Part shown: piece after piece, positions 61,181-64,000 of the stretch | Layout: every line of letters starts with the position of its first letter | Position numbering within the stretch: position 1 is the stretch's first letter | From: Pseudomonas sp. dw_358 | GTDB lineage: Bacteria; Pseudomonadota; Gammaproteobacteria; Pseudomonadales; Pseudomonadaceae | Assembly (NCBI RefSeq): GCF_018449655.1 | Contig: NZ_JAAVUX010000006.1 | Coordinates: 124,001 to 188,000, forward strand | Length of the DNA: 64,000 nucleotides | Direction: 5' to 3' | Program-made: the position numbers and the translations under genes | Notes under the pieces: model-generated | The model's database searches: none | What the model was told of the DNA's origin: nothing | The model's input: only the letters and a program-made list of their open reading frames with translations

Positions 61181-62344
61181 ATGACCGTGTTGAAGATGAG
61201 CGACCTCGATCTGCAAGGCAAACGCGTTCTGATCCGCGAAGACCTCAACGTGCCGATCAAGAACGGTGCCGTGGCCAGCGATGCGCGTATTGTGGCGGCA
61301 CTGCCAACCATCAAGCTGGCACTGGAAAAGGGCGCCTCGGTGATGGTGTGCTCCCATCTGGGCCGTCCGACCGAGGGCGAGTTCTCGGCCGAGAATAGCC
61401 TGCTGCCGGTCAGCGAATACCTGAGCAAGGCCCTGGGCCGGGATGTACCGCTGGTGTCGGACTACATCGACGGCTTCGATATCAAGGCCGGCGAAGTGGT
61501 GTTGTTCGAAAATGTGCGCTTCAACAAAGGCGAGAAAAAGAACAGCGACGAGCTGGCGCAGAAGTACGCCGCACTGTGCGACGTCTTCGTCATGGACGCC
61601 TTCGGCACCGCCCACCGTGCGGAGGGTTCGACCCATGGCGTGGCGAAATTTGCCAAGGTTGCCGCCGCAGGCCCCTTGCTGGCGGCCGAACTGGATGCGC
61701 TGGGCAAGGCTCTGGGCGCCCCGGCCAAGCCGATGGCGGCTATCGTTGCCGGCTCGAAAGTGTCAACCAAGCTGGACGTGCTCAACAGCCTGAGCCAGAT
61801 CTGCGACCTGCTGATCGTCGGCGGTGGCATCGCCAATACCTTCCTCGCGGCAGCCGGGCATCCGGTCGGCAAGTCATTGTATGAACCTGACCTGCTGGAT
61901 ACCGCCAGAGCCATCGCCGCCAAGGTCAACGTGCCATTGCCGGTGGACGTAGTGGTCGCCAAGGAATTTGCCGAAAGCGCCGCCGCCACGGTCAAGGACA
62001 TCAAGGACGTGGCCGATGATGACATGATCCTCGACATCGGGCCGAAAACAGCGGCTAATTTCGCTGAACTCCTGAAAGCTTCGAAAACCATTCTGTGGAA
62101 TGGTCCGGTGGGTGTGTTCGAGTTCGACCAATTTGGCAATGGCACCCAAGTGCTGGCCCGGGCGATTGCCGAGAGCCCGGCCTTTTCCATCGCGGGTGGG
62201 GGTGACACCCTGGCGGCCATCGACAAATACGGCGTGGCTAAAAAAATCTCCTACATTTCCACAGGCGGCGGCGCGTTTCTCGAGTTCGTCGAGGGCAAGG
62301 TGCTGCCAGCGGTGCAGGTACTCGAGGAGCGGGCCAAGGCCTGA
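61181..62344 (+). CDS. pgk: Phosphoglycerate kinase Pgk
   Basis: Glycolytic kinase of 387 residues. It starts [25 protein letters not shown] (the RxDxNVP motif is the substrate-binding loop), has the hinge and C-terminal nucleotide domain with [13 protein letters not shown] and FLEFVEGK, and an intact catalytic Arg region. The ATG at 61181 is 4 bp after the epd stop, so translation is linked. The frame stays open upstream inside epd, which is a shadow. Confidence 0.97.
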   Translation: MTVLKMSDLDLQGKRVLIREDLNVPIKNGAVASDARIVAALPTIKLALEKGASVMVCSHLGRPTEGEFSAENSLLPVSEYLSKALGRDVPLVSDYIDGFDIKAGEVVLFENVRFNKGEKKNSDELAQKYAALCDVFVMDAFGTAHRAEGSTHGVAKFAKVAAAGPLLAAELDALGKALGAPAKPMAAIVAGSKVSTKLDVLNSLSQICDLLIVGGGIANTFLAAAGHPVGKSLYEPDLLDTARAIAAKVNVPLPVDVVVAKEFAESAAATVKDIKDVADDDMILDIGPKTAANFAELLKASKTILWNGPVGVFEFDQFGNGTQVLARAIAESPAFSIAGGGDTLAAIDKYGVAKKISYISTGGGAFLEFVEGKVLPAVQVLEERAKA

Positions 62345-62349
62345 TCGAC

Positions 62350-62571
62350 ATGGGTGTACTGCATCGTTTGAGCGGGCTCGCGCTGGCGGTCTGGCTGCTG
62401 GCAGGTTGCACGAGCCATCCGGATGAACCGCCCGTGACTCGGGCGGCCAAGCCGACCGGGGCCGGGTGTGAGCAGTCAGACTGGCAGGCGCAAACGGCGC
62501 CGGTGATCAACAAGCGCCTGGGGCCTGATGTGCTGGAGCAATATGACGCCGGGCAGAAAGGTTGCCCGTGA
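62350..62571 (+). CDS. Small putative lipoprotein after pgk
   Basis: A 73-residue protein with an N-terminal lipoprotein signal (hydrophobic LSGLALAVWLL, then lipobox LAGC at residues 17-20) and a short polar, Cys-containing mature part. It starts 5 bp after pgk with only a weak ribosome binding site, so translational coupling is likely. No domain is recognised; role unknown. Confidence 0.7.
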   Translation: MGVLHRLSGLALAVWLLAGCTSHPDEPPVTRAAKPTGAGCEQSDWQAQTAPVINKRLGPDVLEQYDAGQKGCP

Positions 62572-62583
62572 GCGAACCAGGCA

Positions 62584-62604
62584 ACCACTGACCCCGGCAG
62601 TGGT
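62584..62604 (+). terminator. Weak terminator-like hairpin
   Basis: ACCACTG-N7-CAGTGGT followed by CTTTAG. A 7-bp stem with a short pyrimidine tail, 12 bp after the small lipoprotein gene. May partly end the pgk transcript before the next lipoprotein gene. Confidence 0.5.
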
Positions 62605-62653
62605 CTTTAGAGTGTGAACAATTTTTGCAACGGATTGATGCGAGGGTTCCACC

Positions 62654-62860
62654 ATGAAGATTGTCTGTCTGGCCGTCATGACGGCAGTAATGCTCAGTGG
62701 TTGTTCGCTGTTCGGCGGCTCGGACAGCGCTTGTGAAGTGTTCAGTCCGGCAGCGGTCACGCTGCCCACGACGAACAACGAGAAGCAGGTCCAGACCAGT
62801 GCAACAGGTGATCCAGGGCCGAACAGCAACATTCAACAGGATTGCGGGTCAAAGGGCTGA
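62654..62860 (+). CDS. Small putative lipoprotein
   Basis: A 68-residue protein with lipobox LSGC (residues 14-17) after MKIVCLAVMTAVM. The mature part is short, Ser/Thr/Gly/Asn-rich, and includes two further Cys (SACEVF and QQDCGS). The ATG follows GAGG at 62641-62644. It lies in a row of three lipoprotein genes between pgk and fba. No homologous domain is recognised; its role is unknown. Confidence 0.65.
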   Translation: MKIVCLAVMTAVMLSGCSLFGGSDSACEVFSPAAVTLPTTNNEKQVQTSATGDPGPNSNIQQDCGSKG

Positions 62861-62888
62861 TTTCGCCTGGGCAGTTTAAGGAATGCGC

Positions 62889-63233
62889 ATGAAGCGCTGG
62901 ATACCGCTGCTCTGTGCAGCGGCCTTGACGAGTGGGTGTGGGGGCATTGGCCTTGGTTTTGGCGGTGCTCGGGCGCCAGCGTCGCAGGACTGGACGCATT
63001 GGGTCTGCGACAGTGACGTCAGCGTGCAATGGCGTTATACCGATACCGGGCAGCAGCAGGTTGAGGCGCGACTTGAGCCCAAGGCTCAGGTTTATCATCT
63101 CAAGGCAGAGCCGGGAGCTGATGGCCAGTTGTACAGTGATGGCGTACTGGCCTTGCATGTGCAAGGCTCTGAAGGCCTGGTGTACTGGGTAGCCACCAAC
63201 GATCTGATAGGCCGGGGCTGCAAGGCTCCGTGA
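62889..63233 (+). CDS. Lipoprotein with MliC-like (lysozyme inhibitor) domain
   Basis: A 114-residue lipoprotein; I chose ATG 62889 because AAGGA is 6 bp before it, while ATG 62883 abuts it. The lipobox is LTSGC (residues 13-17). The mature part resembles membrane-bound lysozyme inhibitors of the C type: [13 protein letters not shown], then a run of beta strands and [17 protein letters not shown], then a final Cys near the C-terminus that could pair with the first. The conserved Ser-Gly and Lys of classical MliC are not all evident, so the assignment is tentative. Confidence 0.55.
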   Translation: MKRWIPLLCAAALTSGCGGIGLGFGGARAPASQDWTHWVCDSDVSVQWRYTDTGQQQVEARLEPKAQVYHLKAEPGADGQLYSDGVLALHVQGSEGLVYWVATNDLIGRGCKAP

Positions 63234-63328
63234 CGCACGGGTCCGGCAGGTGCCGGGCCATTGCAGGCTGGCCGCTGTTGCGGCAGGCTGGAACAATAAA
63301 TGACCCTCGACCGGGAGAGAGATTACCC

Positions 63329-64000
63329 ATGGCACTGATTAGCATGCGCCAGATGCTGGACCACGCAGCCGAGTTCGGCTACGGCGTACCAGCCTTCAAC
63401 GTCAATAACCTGGAGCAGATGCGCGCCATCATGGAAGCGGCCGACAAGACCGACTCGCCCGTGATCGTGCAGGCTTCGGCGGGTGCGCGCAAATACGCCG
63501 GTGCGCCTTTCCTGCGCCACCTGATCCTGGCCGCCATCGAAGAATTCCCGCACATTCCGGTGTGCATGCACCAGGACCACGGCACCAGCCCGGACATCTG
63601 CCAGCGCTCGATCCAGCTGGGCTTCAGCTCGGTGATGATGGACGGCTCCCTGGGTGTCGACGGCAAGACCCCGACCGACTATGACTACAACGTGCGCGTC
63701 ACTCAGCAGACGGTGGCCATGGCCCACGCCTGCGGCGTTTCGGTGGAGGGCGAACTGGGTTGCCTGGGTTCGCTGGAAACCGGTCAGGCCGGTGAAGAAG
63801 ATGGCGTGGGTGCCGAAGGTATCCTGGACCATAGCCAGATGCTGACCGACCCGGAAGAAGCGGCCGAGTTCGTCAAGGCTACCCAGGTGGATGCGCTGGC
63901 CATCGCCATCGGCACCAGCCATGGCGCCTACAAGTTCACCAAGCCGCCGACCGGTGACATTCTGGCCATCGATCGGATCAAGGCGATTCATGCGCGCATC
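63329..64000 (+). CDS. fba: Class II fructose-1,6-bisphosphate aldolase, N-terminal part (cut by window edge)
   Basis: Zinc-dependent aldolase of glycolysis and gluconeogenesis; the first 224 residues are in the window. The start [17 protein letters not shown] follows GGGAGAG. Metal-site motifs are CMHQDHG (Asp and His of the HxDH element), SVEGELG with the zinc Glu, and [10 protein letters not shown] with a zinc His and the FBP phosphate-binding loop. The gene follows the lipoproteins by 95 bp and has its own ribosome binding site. The rest, including the third zinc ligand region, lies beyond the edge. Confidence 0.95.
   Translation, partial: MALISMRQMLDHAAEFGYGVPAFNVNNLEQMRAIMEAADKTDSPVIVQASAGARKYAGAPFLRHLILAAIEEFPHIPVCMHQDHGTSPDICQRSIQLGFSSVMMDGSLGVDGKTPTDYDYNVRVTQQTVAMAHACGVSVEGELGCLGSLETGQAGEEDGVGAEGILDHSQMLTDPEEAAEFVKATQVDALAIAIGTSHGAYKFTKPPTGDILAIDRIKAIHARI

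Overview
The window is high-GC chromosomal DNA from a Pseudomonas, probably not P. aeruginosa. Gene content and order repeatedly match known Pseudomonas blocks: ftsYEX-rpoH; thiSG-trmB; metXW with rdgB and hemW; proC/yggS-pilT; pyrRBC' with ruvX-algH-tonB-gshB; pilGHIJ-chpAC; bioA-rsmE; metF-ahcY; and metK-tkt-epd-pgk-fba. Several P. aeruginosa PAO1 neighbours are missing at their usual places (pilU after pilT, pilK and chpB around chpA, mexR-mexAB-oprM between yceI and the DEAD-box helicase). The reduced Chp cluster resembles the P. putida/P. fluorescens side of the genus. I see no insertion sequence, prophage, CRISPR array, tRNA or rRNA. Nearly all genes are intact core or shell genes, and the two end genes are cut by the window edge.

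Layout. 1-5.5 kb: M16 peptidase (partial), SRP receptor and FtsEX, sigma-32, MtgA. 5.5-8.2 kb: DUF423 protein, ThiS/ThiG, TrmB, DUF3392 protein. 8.2-14.1 kb, minus strand: YggS, ProC, YggT, MetX, MetW, RdgB, HemW. 14.2-16.7 kb: PilT, an NlpC/P60 peptidase, a double-TM2 protein. 16.8-22.7 kb, minus strand: PyrC' (non-catalytic), PyrB, PyrR, RuvX, AlgH/YqgE, a TonB3-like protein, GshB. 22.9-31.7 kb: the twitching-type chemosensory operon pilGHIJ-chpA-chpC. 31.9-38.1 kb: TrhA, RsmE, BioA, cytochrome b561-YceI, RhlE-type helicase. 38.3-43.4 kb: orphan solute-binding protein, an unassigned glycosyltransferase-like protein, MetF, AhcY behind an SAH riboswitch, a thioesterase. 43.5-49.6 kb: a complete tetronate (L-threonate/D-erythronate type) catabolic operon with its own DeoR regulator. 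49.7-55.6 kb: MFS exporter, MAPEG protein, DUF1090 protein, LigB, two permease-less binding proteins. 55.7-64 kb: MetK and its ArsR-methyltransferase regulator (SahR-like), then transketolase, Epd, Pgk, three small lipoproteins and class II aldolase.

Two themes tie the window together. The activated-methyl cycle appears three times: methionine synthesis (MetX/MetW, MetF), SAM synthesis (MetK with an ArsR/methyltransferase regulator and an 11-bp-arm palindrome), and SAH removal (AhcY behind an SAH riboswitch). A type IV pilus/surface-sensing theme links PilT, the TonB3-like protein and the Pil-Chp array. I did not find an undescribed multi-gene system. The most informative observations are regulatory or comparative: a likely translational expression platform on the SAH riboswitch, the SahR-type palindrome, a CTTAAT-N5-CTTAAT response-regulator box before cytochrome b561-yceI, the operator-like repeats before ltnD, and a compact Chp system without its methylation enzymes at this locus.
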